Shown here: in pieces, positions 1-6,718 of the stretch
Layout of the letters: every line of letters starts with the position of its first letter
How positions within the stretch are numbered: position 1 is the stretch's first letter
Source of the DNA: Verrucomicrobiaceae bacterium
Lineage (GTDB): Bacteria > Verrucomicrobiota > Verrucomicrobiae > Verrucomicrobiales > Akkermansiaceae
Direction of reading: 5' to 3'
DNA length: 16,951 nucleotides
Assembly (NCBI GenBank): GCA_947372405.1
Contig: CANBTO010000036.1
Location: 1 to 16,951 of the forward strand
The notes under the pieces: model-generated
What the model was told of the DNA's origin: nothing
Database searches by the model: none
The model's input: only the letters and a program-made list of their open reading frames with translations
Made by a program: the position numbers and the translations under genes

Positions 1-19
1 CCCCACGGCACGGGGATGG

Positions 20-430
20 TTGAGAACCCTGCAGCTTGGCTTGCTGCTCAGCAGCTGCGGCTGGGGGATTTCCTTCTTCTTCACCTTCGCCACCTGGGGC
101 GCGGCGTCCGACCAGCTCGTCGATATGGGTGCGGACCGGATCGCATACCAGCCGCTGCTCGACTACTGGCTGCGGATGGCGTCCGCGGCCTTTGGAAGCA
201 TCGGCATCGCCTCGGCGCTCGCCTGCGCGTGGCCGAGGTTCTTCCAGGGGATGATTCTTCTGTTAGGCCCCTTCCATGTCTTCGTGGGCACCGTGCTCGC
301 CGTCTCCGCCGCGCGCAACCATCTGGATACGGAATCCCATCCCACCTTCGTGGCGGACATCACGTTCTGCTTCGTGACCGCGATCCTGATCCTCGTGCCG
401 CTGGCGGTGACGCGGTTGGGGAAGAGTTGA
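20..430 (+). CDS. Small four-helix membrane protein, function unknown
   Basis: No family recognised. The 136-residue product has four hydrophobic stretches (about residues 5-25, 55-71, 73-97 and 110-131), so it is probably an inner-membrane protein with short loops. This frame is preferred over the overlapping ATG frame at 16 because it gives a coherent membrane protein with GC-rich third positions, whereas the other frame gives an Arg-rich product. The start is a TTG at 20, with GGGG about 4 bases before it. The frame is also open to the left edge, so the true start may lie outside the window. The TGA stop at 428-430 lies at the start of a seven-base tandem repeat. Confidence 0.65.
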   Translation: MRTLQLGLLLSSCGWGISFFFTFATWGAASDQLVDMGADRIAYQPLLDYWLRMASAAFGSIGIASALACAWPRFFQGMILLLGPFHVFVGTVLAVSAARNHLDTESHPTFVADITFCFVTAILILVPLAVTRLGKS

Positions 431-455
431 TGGTTGATGGTTGATGGTTGAGAGG
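430..455 (+). repeat. Seven-base tandem repeat ATGGTTG x3 after a stop codon
   Basis: ATGGTTG occurs three times in exact tandem at 430-450, followed by AGAGGAAG. The array overlaps the last base of the TGA stop of the preceding gene. Similar arrays follow the stop codons of the oxidoreductase (complement of 1332-1359) and the second penicillin-binding protein (10802-10829). Nothing else with a recognisable function was seen in 451-580. Confidence 0.8.
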
Positions 456-580
456 AAGAATGGGCGGCATTGGGAATGCGCGCCCTTCGGTGGTGAAAAA
501 TCGCGACGGTCGTCCGTCTTCGTATGGTGATCTTCGCCGAGACAAGCAGTCGAGCCGCTACAAGGGAGGATGATGAAGTA

Positions 581-826
581 TCAGACGGCCAGCGACAGCT
601 TGCGGACGCTGAAGATCTCGTTGGCGAGCAACGGTTCAAGATCCGAGGCGCTGACGGAGGTCACGGCGATCGTTTCGCCCAAGGTGTTGAACACCTCGAT
701 GGAGTATGCTCCCTCACCATCGGACGTGGCATGGAAATCAACGACCTTCACAACATCCCCGGCGCAAAGACCATGTTCGGGAATGTCACGGGCCAGGACG
801 GCATCGTTGTAGAGTTCGAGTTTCAT
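581..826 (-). CDS. DUF4926-family protein
   Basis: The 81-residue product begins MKLELYNDAVLARDIPEHGL, followed by a GDVVKVVDF segment and an EVFNTLGETIAV segment. This resembles the DUF4926 pattern: a small beta-rich fold with a conserved D-x-PEHGL-x-x-GD signature. Biochemical function is unknown. The ATG at 824-826 overlaps the TGA of the upstream DUF6883-like frame (ATGA), so the pair was probably co-translated. The frame stays open upstream to 889, but the extra residues lie in the overlap and do not look like family sequence. I recall DUF6883 and DUF4926 genes being adjacent in other genomes and have seen toxin-antitoxin-like roles suggested, but nothing here proves that. The family call is from memory of the motif. 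Confidence 0.75.
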   Translation of the reverse strand: MKLELYNDAVLARDIPEHGLCAGDVVKVVDFHATSDGEGAYSIEVFNTLGETIAVTSVSASDLEPLLANEIFSVRKLSLAV

Positions 827-1152
827 GGGCGCTTGGCTGGGATCAAGGTAATGAATTTTGTTTGCCCGGACAAGTGCTCTTTCATCCACACGGTGCGAAC
901 ATCAAGTATGCGGCCGTTCGGGCCAGTGAGCGGGCAGGAAATCTCAAAGTATTGTCCGTGAAAGGTCCGCTCCGTAACCACTGCATCTCAAACAAGAATC
1001 TGGGTCCGGATGTCATCGACAAGCTGGTCAGCAAGCGATGCATCGTAACCGGCGAGCTTAAGAAAACCTGATTTGTCACCGCGTGCCAGCGGGACCAGCA
1101 GGTAGTGGGTGATCTTGGCTCGCGCGATGACGCTTTCAGGATGAAGTTTCAA
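823..1152 (-). pseudogene. DUF6883-like gene interrupted by an in-frame TGA
   Basis: The complement strand reads as one 109-codon frame from a TTG at 1150-1152 to the TGA at 823-825, broken only by a TGA at codon 55 (988-990). Both halves look like one conserved protein: KLHPESVIARAKITHYLLVP before the stop, then HGQYFEISCPLTGPNGR and VRTVWMKEH after it. They match the DUF6883 pattern of LTGPNGR followed by a V-T-W strand and a C-terminal ITLIP. The start is odd too: TTG where an ATG would be expected before AAA CTT. The final TGA overlaps the ATG of the DUF4926 gene. Simplest reading: a recently inactivated first gene of a two-gene unit with its partner intact. A sequencing error at one base, or read-through, are alternatives. 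Confidence 0.72.
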
Positions 1153-1329
1153 TGAGGCAATTTGGATGCCGACGGTTTACCTGCATGAATCTCGCCGGGT
1201 CAATGCCACAGGCTGCGAGACGGAAGGAATGAACCGTGAAGGGGACGGAAAAGAACAGCCTCCGGCGGGAGAAGTGAAGTGCGACGGGCGCAGACCGCCG
1301 CTTGTGTGGATCCAAGGCGTTCTTCTTCT

Positions 1330-1360
1330 CTCAACTATCAACTCCCAACCATCAACCAAC
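1330..1360 (-). repeat. Seven-base tandem repeat (NNNGTTG) after the oxidoreductase gene
   Basis: On the complement strand the units TTGGTTG, ATGGTTG, GGAGTTG and ATAGTTG run in exact seven-base register (1332-1359), followed by AGAGAAG. This is nearly the ending of the array at 430-455. It begins about 8 bases beyond the oxidoreductase stop codon. The remaining bases, 1153-1329, hold no supportable gene and presumably contain the promoter of the DUF6883/DUF4926 unit. Confidence 0.75.
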
Positions 1361-1367
1361 CACCCCC

Positions 1368-2726
1368 TCACCCCAGCTTGGGTTCCCAGCCCTTGCGATA
1401 GACGCGCTTGAGCATGGCTTTGACTTCGGGCATGCCGCGGGCCTCCATGTTTTCGCGGTCCCAGTCGATCTTCTTGCCGAGGCGGACGGAGAGGTTTCCG
1501 GCGAGGACCATTTCGGTGAGCGGGCCGGCGTGATCGACGAAGTTGGAAACGGGCTTCTGCCCTTCGCCGCGGATGGCGCGACAGAGTTCCTGGGTGGGCC
1601 CGCCCTTGATGCGTTCATAGACCGGCTGGATGGTCTTGGCCTTTTCACGGAGGTTTTCCGGAAAGAGAGTGGGAGCGGAGCTGCAATAGGCGTCGTTGAC
1701 GAAGATCACTCCCTCGGTGCCGACGAAGACCTGGCCGAACTCGTTGTTGAGCTTGAGGTCCGCGGGGATGCCGGGGGGACGCATGAATTCCTTGTCGGTG
1801 TTCGGATCGTTCACGCCGTCCTGCCAGACCACCTTGACGGCGGCGCGTTTGCCCTTGGCGGGAAACTGATAGACGATGGTCGAGCGCTTGGGTGCGATGG
1901 TTTCATCGAACTCGGAAACCTTGCTGGACTCGACGATGAAGTCGCCCTTGAGATCGAGCGCGTAGAAGGCGGAGTTCATGCTGTGGCAGCCGATGTCGCC
2001 GAGGGCGCCGCAGCCGTAGTCCCAGAAGCCGCGCCATTTGAAGGGGTGGATGTTGGAGTTGTAAGGACGTTCGTTGGCGCAGGTGCCCTGCCAGACGTCC
2101 CAGTTGATGTGGGCGGGCACGGGTTCCGCGGGGAACTTGAGGCCCTTGCCCTGCGGCCAGATCGGGCGGTTGGTCCAGTAGTAAACCTCCTTCACGTCGC
2201 CGATGAGTCCGGCCTCGATCCACTCGCGCAGGACGCGGGTGCCGGCCATCGTGGCGCCCTGGTTGCCCATCACGGTGAAGACGCCTTTTTCCTTGGCGAA
2301 GTTCGCCAGCGCGCGGGCTTCCCACAGCGTGTTGCACATCGGTTTCTGCACCATCACATGCTTGCCGTGACGGATCGCCTCCACGGCGATGGGGAAGTGC
2401 ATGTGGTCCGGCGTGGAAACGGTGACCACGTCGATCTGGTCCGCCACGGTGGCGAACATCTCGCGGTAGTCCGAAAACACCCTGGCGTCGGGAAACTTCT
2501 TCAGCTGCTTCTCGGCATGCTTGCCGTCGATGTCGCAGAGGAAGGCGATGCGGTTGCCGCCGGAGATTTCGGCGATGTCGCTGTCGCCCTTGCCGCCGCA
2601 GCCGACGGACGCGACGTTGAGCATTTTCGAGGGCTTGTCCTGGCCTAACAGGAGATTCGGAGCGAAGGCGGTGCCGGCGAGCGCGGCGGTGGACTGGATG
2701 AAACGGCGGCGGGTGGTGTTTTGCAT
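1368..2726 (-). CDS. Tat-exported Gfo/Idh/MocA-family oxidoreductase
   Basis: A 452-residue NAD(P)-dependent oxidoreductase, probably acting on sugars or sugar derivatives outside the cytoplasm. The N-terminus MQNTTRRRFIQSTAALAGTA is a twin-arginine signal (RRRF at 6-9, then a hydrophobic Ala-rich stretch), typical of the many exported members in Verrucomicrobiota and Planctomycetota. The Rossmann part has VGCGGKGDSD at about 41-50 and FLCDID at about 62-67. The usual E-K-P motif appears as QKP (lysine about 128). The C-terminal part has DIGCHSMN at about 244-251, supplying the family Asp and His. The start was placed at the ATG giving the Tat signal at the N-terminus; the frame is open 27 codons further upstream. 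It lies 77 bases after the Fur-family gene on the same strand. Substrate cannot be told from sequence. Confidence 0.92.
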   Translation of the reverse strand: MQNTTRRRFIQSTAALAGTAFAPNLLLGQDKPSKMLNVASVGCGGKGDSDIAEISGGNRIAFLCDIDGKHAEKQLKKFPDARVFSDYREMFATVADQIDVVTVSTPDHMHFPIAVEAIRHGKHVMVQKPMCNTLWEARALANFAKEKGVFTVMGNQGATMAGTRVLREWIEAGLIGDVKEVYYWTNRPIWPQGKGLKFPAEPVPAHINWDVWQGTCANERPYNSNIHPFKWRGFWDYGCGALGDIGCHSMNSAFYALDLKGDFIVESSKVSEFDETIAPKRSTIVYQFPAKGKRAAVKVVWQDGVNDPNTDKEFMRPPGIPADLKLNNEFGQVFVGTEGVIFVNDAYCSSAPTLFPENLREKAKTIQPVYERIKGGPTQELCRAIRGEGQKPVSNFVDHAGPLTEMVLAGNLSVRLGKKIDWDRENMEARGMPEVKAMLKRVYRKGWEPKLG

Positions 2727-2803
2727 GTGGATGGCTTGGTGGATGTGGAAAAGGACGCCCGGTGATACTCGGGGACGGTGGGTTGTTATTTCAAGGAAGG
2801 GAT

Positions 2804-3301
2804 TCAACGTTTCCTGCGCAGCCGTCTGCCGGTGAGCCGGGAGGCGATGAGGTTCGGGCAGCGGCCGTTCAGGCGGAGTTGCTCGCAGTTCGCCTCGATC
2901 TTGAGCGTCTGGCGCACGGGCTTGAAGCCGAGGCGGCGGGTGACGCAGTCGTTGAGCAGGTCGATGTGGGCGTCCTCGAACTCGACGACTCGGCCGCAGT
3001 CGATGCAGACGAGGTGGTTGTGTGAGGGTTTGTCGAGGAAGTTCGGGTCGTAGGTCGTCTGGTTGTCGCCGAGGTCGATCTCGCGCAGGAGGTCCGCCTC
3101 CACCAGCAGGGCGAGCGTGCGGTAAACCGTGGCGCGCGAGATGTCCGAGCTGGATTTCCGGACGCGGTCGAACAATTCCTCCGCGGTGAAGTGTTCGTCC
3201 TGGGAGAACGCGGACTTGATGATCATCTCGCGCTGCCCGGTCCTGCGAAGCCCCTTGCGCCTGATGAAATCATTGAGCCGCTCCTGCACTCCGCCGTCCA
3301 T
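2804..3301 (-). CDS. Fur-family metal-dependent transcriptional regulator
   Basis: A 165-residue member of the ferric uptake regulator superfamily (Fur, Zur, PerR). The winged-helix DNA-binding part includes ISRATVYRTLALLVEADLL (about 54-72). The dimerisation/metal part has HNHLVCIDCG (His 94 and 96, Cys 99 and 102), VEFED before His 112, and a C-terminal Cys pair (139, 148). Other likely ligands are His 37 and Glu/Asp around 109-110. The start is an ATG at 3299-3301 without a clear Shine-Dalgarno sequence. The Arg/Lys-rich tail (RLTGRRLRRKR) is slightly unusual. It could be first gene of a unit with the oxidoreductase downstream. Which metal it senses cannot be decided, and I saw no Fur-box palindrome in front of it. 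Confidence 0.92.
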   Translation of the reverse strand: MDGGVQERLNDFIRRKGLRRTGQREMIIKSAFSQDEHFTAEELFDRVRKSSSDISRATVYRTLALLVEADLLREIDLGDNQTTYDPNFLDKPSHNHLVCIDCGRVVEFEDAHIDLLNDCVTRRLGFKPVRQTLKIEANCEQLRLNGRCPNLIASRLTGRRLRRKR

Positions 3302-3787
3302 GGCCGCAAGCTAGGGGCTTTCATCAGGCACGGGAAGGGGAAATGAAGGCTGCCACACCAAAAATGATTCCTGCGAAAAACGGAGATGCGGGGAACGCAG
3401 AGGTAAACGCCGTGATTTCGGGCATTTGAATCTTCAATCAGCGTAATCTGAGTAATCTGAGGTAAAATTCCAACTTGCCACCCCAGCAATTTCGGAATTC
3501 GGGACAATACCTACCCACTGTCACCTCCGTTTCCTTCTGTTCAAATCCATTTCATCTCCGCGAAGTCCTCCGCGCGCTCCGCGTCTCCGCGTTTCGATGC
3601 TGTCTTCCAAAGTGCTGACGATGCTGTAGCTTCGGCTACGCCATACAATGAAGTTTAACCGCAAAGAACGCAGGGATCACAAAGAATCGAGCCCCTTTTG
3701 CGATCCATGCGTTCTCTACGGTTCAATCAATGTATTCAACCCAAGGACTCGAAAGTAAATTGAATGCGTCGGCCCTGCAGCGGAAAC
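3302..3787. repeat. Gene-free stretch with degenerate intergenic repeats
   Basis: No convincing coding frame lies in these roughly 480 bases. Visible are: an exact tandem nine-mer GTAATCTGA x2 at 3443-3460; a CTCCGCG-rich block at 3555-3610 that reappears in diverged form at 11387-11445; a hairpin GTAGC-TTCG-GCTAC at 3626-3639 with a stable tetraloop; and AT-richer phrases such as CGCAAAGAACGCAGGGATC (from 3660). Such material resembles short intergenic repeats dispersed in many environmental genomes. The promoters of the Fur-family gene should lie near 3302-3360. No terminator with a T-run was found for either flanking gene. Confidence 0.6.
3555..3610 (+). repeat. CTCCGCG-rich dispersed repeat, copy 1
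   Basis: The block holds several CTCCGCG-type units and then GTTTCGATGCTGTCTTCCAA. A diverged copy with the same order of elements, ending GTTTCGATCCTGCCATTCCAA, lies at 11387-11445. The shared phrase order over about 55 bases argues for a dispersed repeat and against chance. Confidence 0.6.
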
Positions 3788-4342
3788 TCATTCGGACTCC
3801 AGCGCCCGCACCACCATCTCCACGGGCAGGCCCATGACGTTTTCATAACTGCCGCGGATGCCGGAGATGATGAGTTCGCCGTATTCCTGGATGCCGTATG
3901 CGCCAGCCTTGTCCAGCGGGTTGGCAAGCGCCAGATAGGCGGCGATGCCGTCATCGTCCAGCGGCAGGAACGTGACCTCGGTGGTGTCGTGGAAAACCTT
4001 CCGGCCTCCGCCGGGGAAAACCACGCACACGCCGGTGCAGACGGAGTGCGTGCGCCCGGCGAGCCTGCGCAACATGGCGCGCGCCTCGGCGAGGTCGGCC
4101 GGTTTGCCGAGCGGCTCGCCATCGATGAAAACCAGTGTGTCCGAGCCGATCACCGTGGCGTCCGGCCTCGTTTCGGCGACGGCCTGCGCCTTGAGCGCGG
4201 CGTTGGTCTCGCAGAGATCCTCGGGCCGCATCGAGGCGTCGTGAAGTTCCTCCGCAGGCGAATGGACGACTTCGAAGACGACGCCCGCCCGCTCTAACAA
4301 CTCACGGCGGCGGGGTGATGCGGAGGCGAGCACGACGGGCAT
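3788..4342 (-). CDS. maf: Maf-family nucleotide pyrophosphatase
   Basis: A 184-residue Maf protein, which hydrolyses nucleoside triphosphates (in the YhdE-like group, dTTP/UTP and modified pyrimidine nucleotides) to monophosphate and pyrophosphate. It is regarded as a house-cleaning enzyme and linked in some bacteria to septum formation. Visible motifs: ASASPRRREL at 6-15 (phosphate-binding), GSDTLVF at 66-72 with the catalytic Asp 68, GKP at 79-81, DKAGAYGIQ at 144-152, and GSYENVMGLP at 164-173. The start is the ATG at 4340-4342, which puts the SPRR loop at the expected distance from the N-terminus; in-frame starts at 4369 and further upstream would add residues not typical of the family. 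It lies 52 bases after the HtrA-like gene and is probably third in that unit. Confidence 0.93.
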   Translation of the reverse strand: MPVVLASASPRRRELLERAGVVFEVVHSPAEELHDASMRPEDLCETNAALKAQAVAETRPDATVIGSDTLVFIDGEPLGKPADLAEARAMLRRLAGRTHSVCTGVCVVFPGGGRKVFHDTTEVTFLPLDDDGIAAYLALANPLDKAGAYGIQEYGELIISGIRGSYENVMGLPVEMVVRALESE

Positions 4343-4394
4343 GCGCGTGACATGGCCCGGAATCCCCATCGGATCAAGCCGCGCGTGCGGTGGC

Positions 4395-5612
4395 TCAGCG
4401 GCCCTGGTTTTCCAGACCATCCATCTCCTCGCGCATGAAGTCCATCAGGCGCTGCATTTCGGCGAGGTGGCGGCGCATCCTTTCCTCGTTGCCGCGCTGC
4501 ATGGCACGGGGAGTGACGCGTTCCCTGACGGGCATGGGTGCTTCTTCATCAGGATTGCGGACCTGGGCCACGGATGGATCTCCGGGCTGTTTCCCGAGCA
4601 GGTTCTCCACCGCCGCCGCGGGCATGACGAACGATCGCGTGCGGTCCGCGCGGGCCACGGTGATGCCGACGACGCGGCCTTTCAAATCCACCACCGGTCC
4701 GCCGATCTGGTCGGGCTGCGGGCGCATGTCCGTCTGGATCGCGCGGCTGAAGGAATCACGCACGCGGCTGATCGGGCCGCCCATGCGTTCCATCTGGCGG
4801 AGCCGGTCTCCCAGATAGTTCGGAAACTGCGGACGGTTTCCTAACAGGACGTCCAGCTTGTCCTCCGCGCCGCCCTTGCGGACGGTGAGGGAGACCTTCG
4901 TGCCGGGAGCCACGCCGACGAGCGCGTTCTTGAGCTCCAGCAATCCTGTTAGCGAGCGGTCGCCGACCTTGAGGATGATGTCGCCCGGCCTGAGGCCTGC
5001 GGCGGCGGCACCGGAATCCTTGGCGATCTGCTCGACCTTCACGCCCGGCCCGGCGAAATCCATCGAGCCGATGACTCCGAGGAAGGCCTGGTCGGTATCG
5101 CGCAGATTGCGTTCGAGCACGCTGACCACGCCGAAGGCGGCGGGTCGTCCGTCCGGCTGGGTGGCGGCGAGGAAGGAGCCGAGCTGCGGGCTCTCCGTGG
5201 ACCACTTGACCGGCACCAGCGGGCTGCCGGTGATTTCCAGAAGCACGAGATCCTCGTCCTCGTAAACGCCGGAAACCTTCGCCGCGAGCACCTTGCCGTC
5301 CGCGGCCTCCACACGCAGATTGCCGTTGGCACGGGCGACCTCGCTCCATTTCGAGAGGATCTTGTGGCCGTCACCGACGACGGTTCCGTAGGCAAGACGG
5401 CGCTTGCCGGACCACACGCGCACGGTTGACTTCGCGGCTTCTGTTAGCGCGGGCTCGAGCGAGTGGTTGAACTCTTCGGTTTGTTTGTCCACGGCCTGGC
5501 GCTCCTCGGGGCGCAGCAACGGGATGTCATCCTGCGCGACGGCAGCGCCATGCAGCAGGAACAGGCCAAGAATGGGGATGATGTTCTTCTTCATGTCCGG
5601 ATTGAGGTTCAT
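4395..5612 (-). CDS. HtrA-like pseudoprotease with PDZ domain between the protease halves
   Basis: A 405-residue exported protein (signal peptide about 1-26, ending AAVA-QDD) related to HtrA/Deg serine proteases but lacking key residues. The segment HKILSKWSEV (about 83-92) stands where HtrA has ILTAAHVV, so the catalytic His is replaced (Ser 90 by my alignment). The Asp survives in EDEDLVLLEI (Asp 121). The nucleophile motif reads DQIGGPVVDLKGRVVGI (about 301-317), with Ile 303 where GNSGGP has Ser. Domain order is unusual: a PDZ domain (about 176-258) sits between the start of barrel two (FGVVSVLERN) and its AIQTD-QIGGP segment. In ordinary HtrA the PDZ follows the whole protease. The C-terminus (about 373-400) is a charged helix or coiled coil. 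The ATG overlaps the stop of the active htrA gene (ATGA). Likely role: non-catalytic partner or scaffold in the periplasm. Confidence 0.85.
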   Translation of the reverse strand: MNLNPDMKKNIIPILGLFLLHGAAVAQDDIPLLRPEERQAVDKQTEEFNHSLEPALTEAAKSTVRVWSGKRRLAYGTVVGDGHKILSKWSEVARANGNLRVEAADGKVLAAKVSGVYEDEDLVLLEITGSPLVPVKWSTESPQLGSFLAATQPDGRPAAFGVVSVLERNLRDTDQAFLGVIGSMDFAGPGVKVEQIAKDSGAAAAGLRPGDIILKVGDRSLTGLLELKNALVGVAPGTKVSLTVRKGGAEDKLDVLLGNRPQFPNYLGDRLRQMERMGGPISRVRDSFSRAIQTDMRPQPDQIGGPVVDLKGRVVGITVARADRTRSFVMPAAAVENLLGKQPGDPSVAQVRNPDEEAPMPVRERVTPRAMQRGNEERMRRHLAEMQRLMDFMREEMDGLENQGR

Positions 5613-6625
5613 TGTTCTGAAAAAAGCTCGTTGCGGCGCTTGAGCGTGACCTTGATTTCAAGCTTCTCCCGGTCCCGCAGGATGCCGAGTTTCACCTCGT
5701 CGCCCGCCTGGCGTTTCGCGAGGACCTGTAGCAGCTCGCCGCCCTCGCGCACGTCGCTGCCATCGAGACTCTGGATCACGTCACCGGTTCTCACACCCGC
5801 GGCCGCGGCAGGCGAGCCGTGCACCACGCTCTCGACGATCACGCCGCGGACGCCGCGCATCATGGCCATGCCGATGCCAAGCACGGGCATCTCGGGATTG
5901 GCGAAGGGGTTCATGGAAAGTGCGCCCCACGACTCGCCGCCGATGATGCGGTCCCAGTCCTCGCGGAAACCGTCGATGCCCGCGTGGTTGTTGTTGGTGA
6001 GCGACTGGCCGATGGAGGAGTTGATGCCGACGATCTTGCCGTCGATGTCGAACAAGGGTCCGCCGGAGTCCCCGCCGATGAGCGTGCAGTCGGTTGTTAG
6101 AAAATTCCCCGGTCCCTTGGAAACCACGCGGCCGAAGCGCACGGGCGGCGGCCGGCTGGCGTCGAAGCCCGCGGAGTGGCCCATTGCGATCACCCAGTCC
6201 CCGGCTTCGAGCGGCTTGGAACTCCCCATATCGACATGTGGCCATTTGCCGGGCTCGTTGATTTTGACCATGGCGATGTCCTTCGAATAGTTCGCGCCGA
6301 GCACCTTGCCCTGGACCTGCTTGCCGTCCGGGAAAACGACCAGCAGTTTTCCCGCGCCCTGCACGACGTGGGCGGCGGTGAGGATCAGTCCGTCCTCACG
6401 CGTGATCACGCCGGAGCCGGACGCACCGGTTTCCTCGGACAGCAGCGCGACCGTGGCGGGCATGACCTTTTTGGCGACGCTCTCGACCTTCGATTCGAGC
6501 TTCGAGAGATCCTCGATATTGCGCGTAGGCTCGCGGCCTTGCAGCGGCAGGCACGCGGCCGCCAGCAGGATCATGGCCCCCATGATGTTGGAAATCGGTT
6601 TCGCTTTCATCGTTTCGTGGTTCAT
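5609..6625 (-). CDS. HtrA/Deg-type periplasmic serine protease, one PDZ domain
   Basis: A 338-residue trypsin-fold protease with a complete triad: His 86 in ILTAAHVV, Asp 116 in SKDIAMVKI, and Ser 187 in GGDSGGPLFDIDGKIVGI. A hydrophobic signal (about 11-30, ending AAACLPLQG) exports it. The Cys within AAAC might be lipidated, but the lipobox is poor. One C-terminal PDZ domain covers about 246-328, with VLGIGMAM, a SPAAAAGV-x-x-GDVI loop and a final KLEIKVTL strand. The family degrades or refolds damaged envelope proteins. Start: ATG at 6623-6625; a second in-frame ATG at 6608-6610 is possible. Its TGA overlaps the ATG of the degenerate homologue. A 93-base gap separates it from the divergent penicillin-binding protein genes. 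Confidence 0.92.
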   Translation of the reverse strand: MNHETMKAKPISNIMGAMILLAAACLPLQGREPTRNIEDLSKLESKVESVAKKVMPATVALLSEETGASGSGVITREDGLILTAAHVVQGAGKLLVVFPDGKQVQGKVLGANYSKDIAMVKINEPGKWPHVDMGSSKPLEAGDWVIAMGHSAGFDASRPPPVRFGRVVSKGPGNFLTTDCTLIGGDSGGPLFDIDGKIVGINSSIGQSLTNNNHAGIDGFREDWDRIIGGESWGALSMNPFANPEMPVLGIGMAMMRGVRGVIVESVVHGSPAAAAGVRTGDVIQSLDGSDVREGGELLQVLAKRQAGDEVKLGILRDREKLEIKVTLKRRNELFSEQ

Positions 6626-6718
6626 AGCGCCGCCACGAACCGGCTTTGTCTGTCTCCGCAGGAATCCCACAAACAAGGTTGGAACGCCGGGCCGGCTTCG
6701 ATTAGCGTTCGCGCGCAG
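6626..6718. promoter_or_regulatory. Divergent promoter region between protease and penicillin-binding protein units
   Basis: The 93 bases between the two oppositely oriented start codons must hold promoters for both directions, unless the genes are read from further away. A weak candidate facing the penicillin-binding proteins is TTGGAA at 6679-6684 followed by GATTAG at 6700-6705, a spacing shorter than ideal. No clear element was found for the protease side. Confidence 0.35.

Noticed and set aside
16..444. Overlapping ATG-started frame at the left edge
   Set aside because: The product is Arg- and Leu-rich without coherent helices, whereas the frame at 20-430 encodes four clean membrane segments.
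988..990. Selenocysteine or other recoding at the TGA of the DUF6883-like gene
   Set aside because: No convincing stem-loop of the bacterial SECIS type was seen just downstream, and the family is not known to me as a selenoprotein. A plain nonsense mutation is simpler.
1302..2648. A 448-codon plus-strand open frame
   Set aside because: It lies antisense to the oxidoreductase gene, has no family motifs and a composition (long Val/Asp/Gly/His runs) typical of the complement of a GC-rich coding frame.
3223..3507. Minus-strand frame across the start of the Fur-family gene
   Set aside because: It overlaps the Fur start and otherwise translates intergenic repeats.
6176..6718. N-terminal extension of the first penicillin-binding protein by 181 codons
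   Set aside because: The extension is antisense to the HtrA protease and does not resemble a PBP N-terminus. The ATG at 6719 gives the expected basic tail and membrane anchor.
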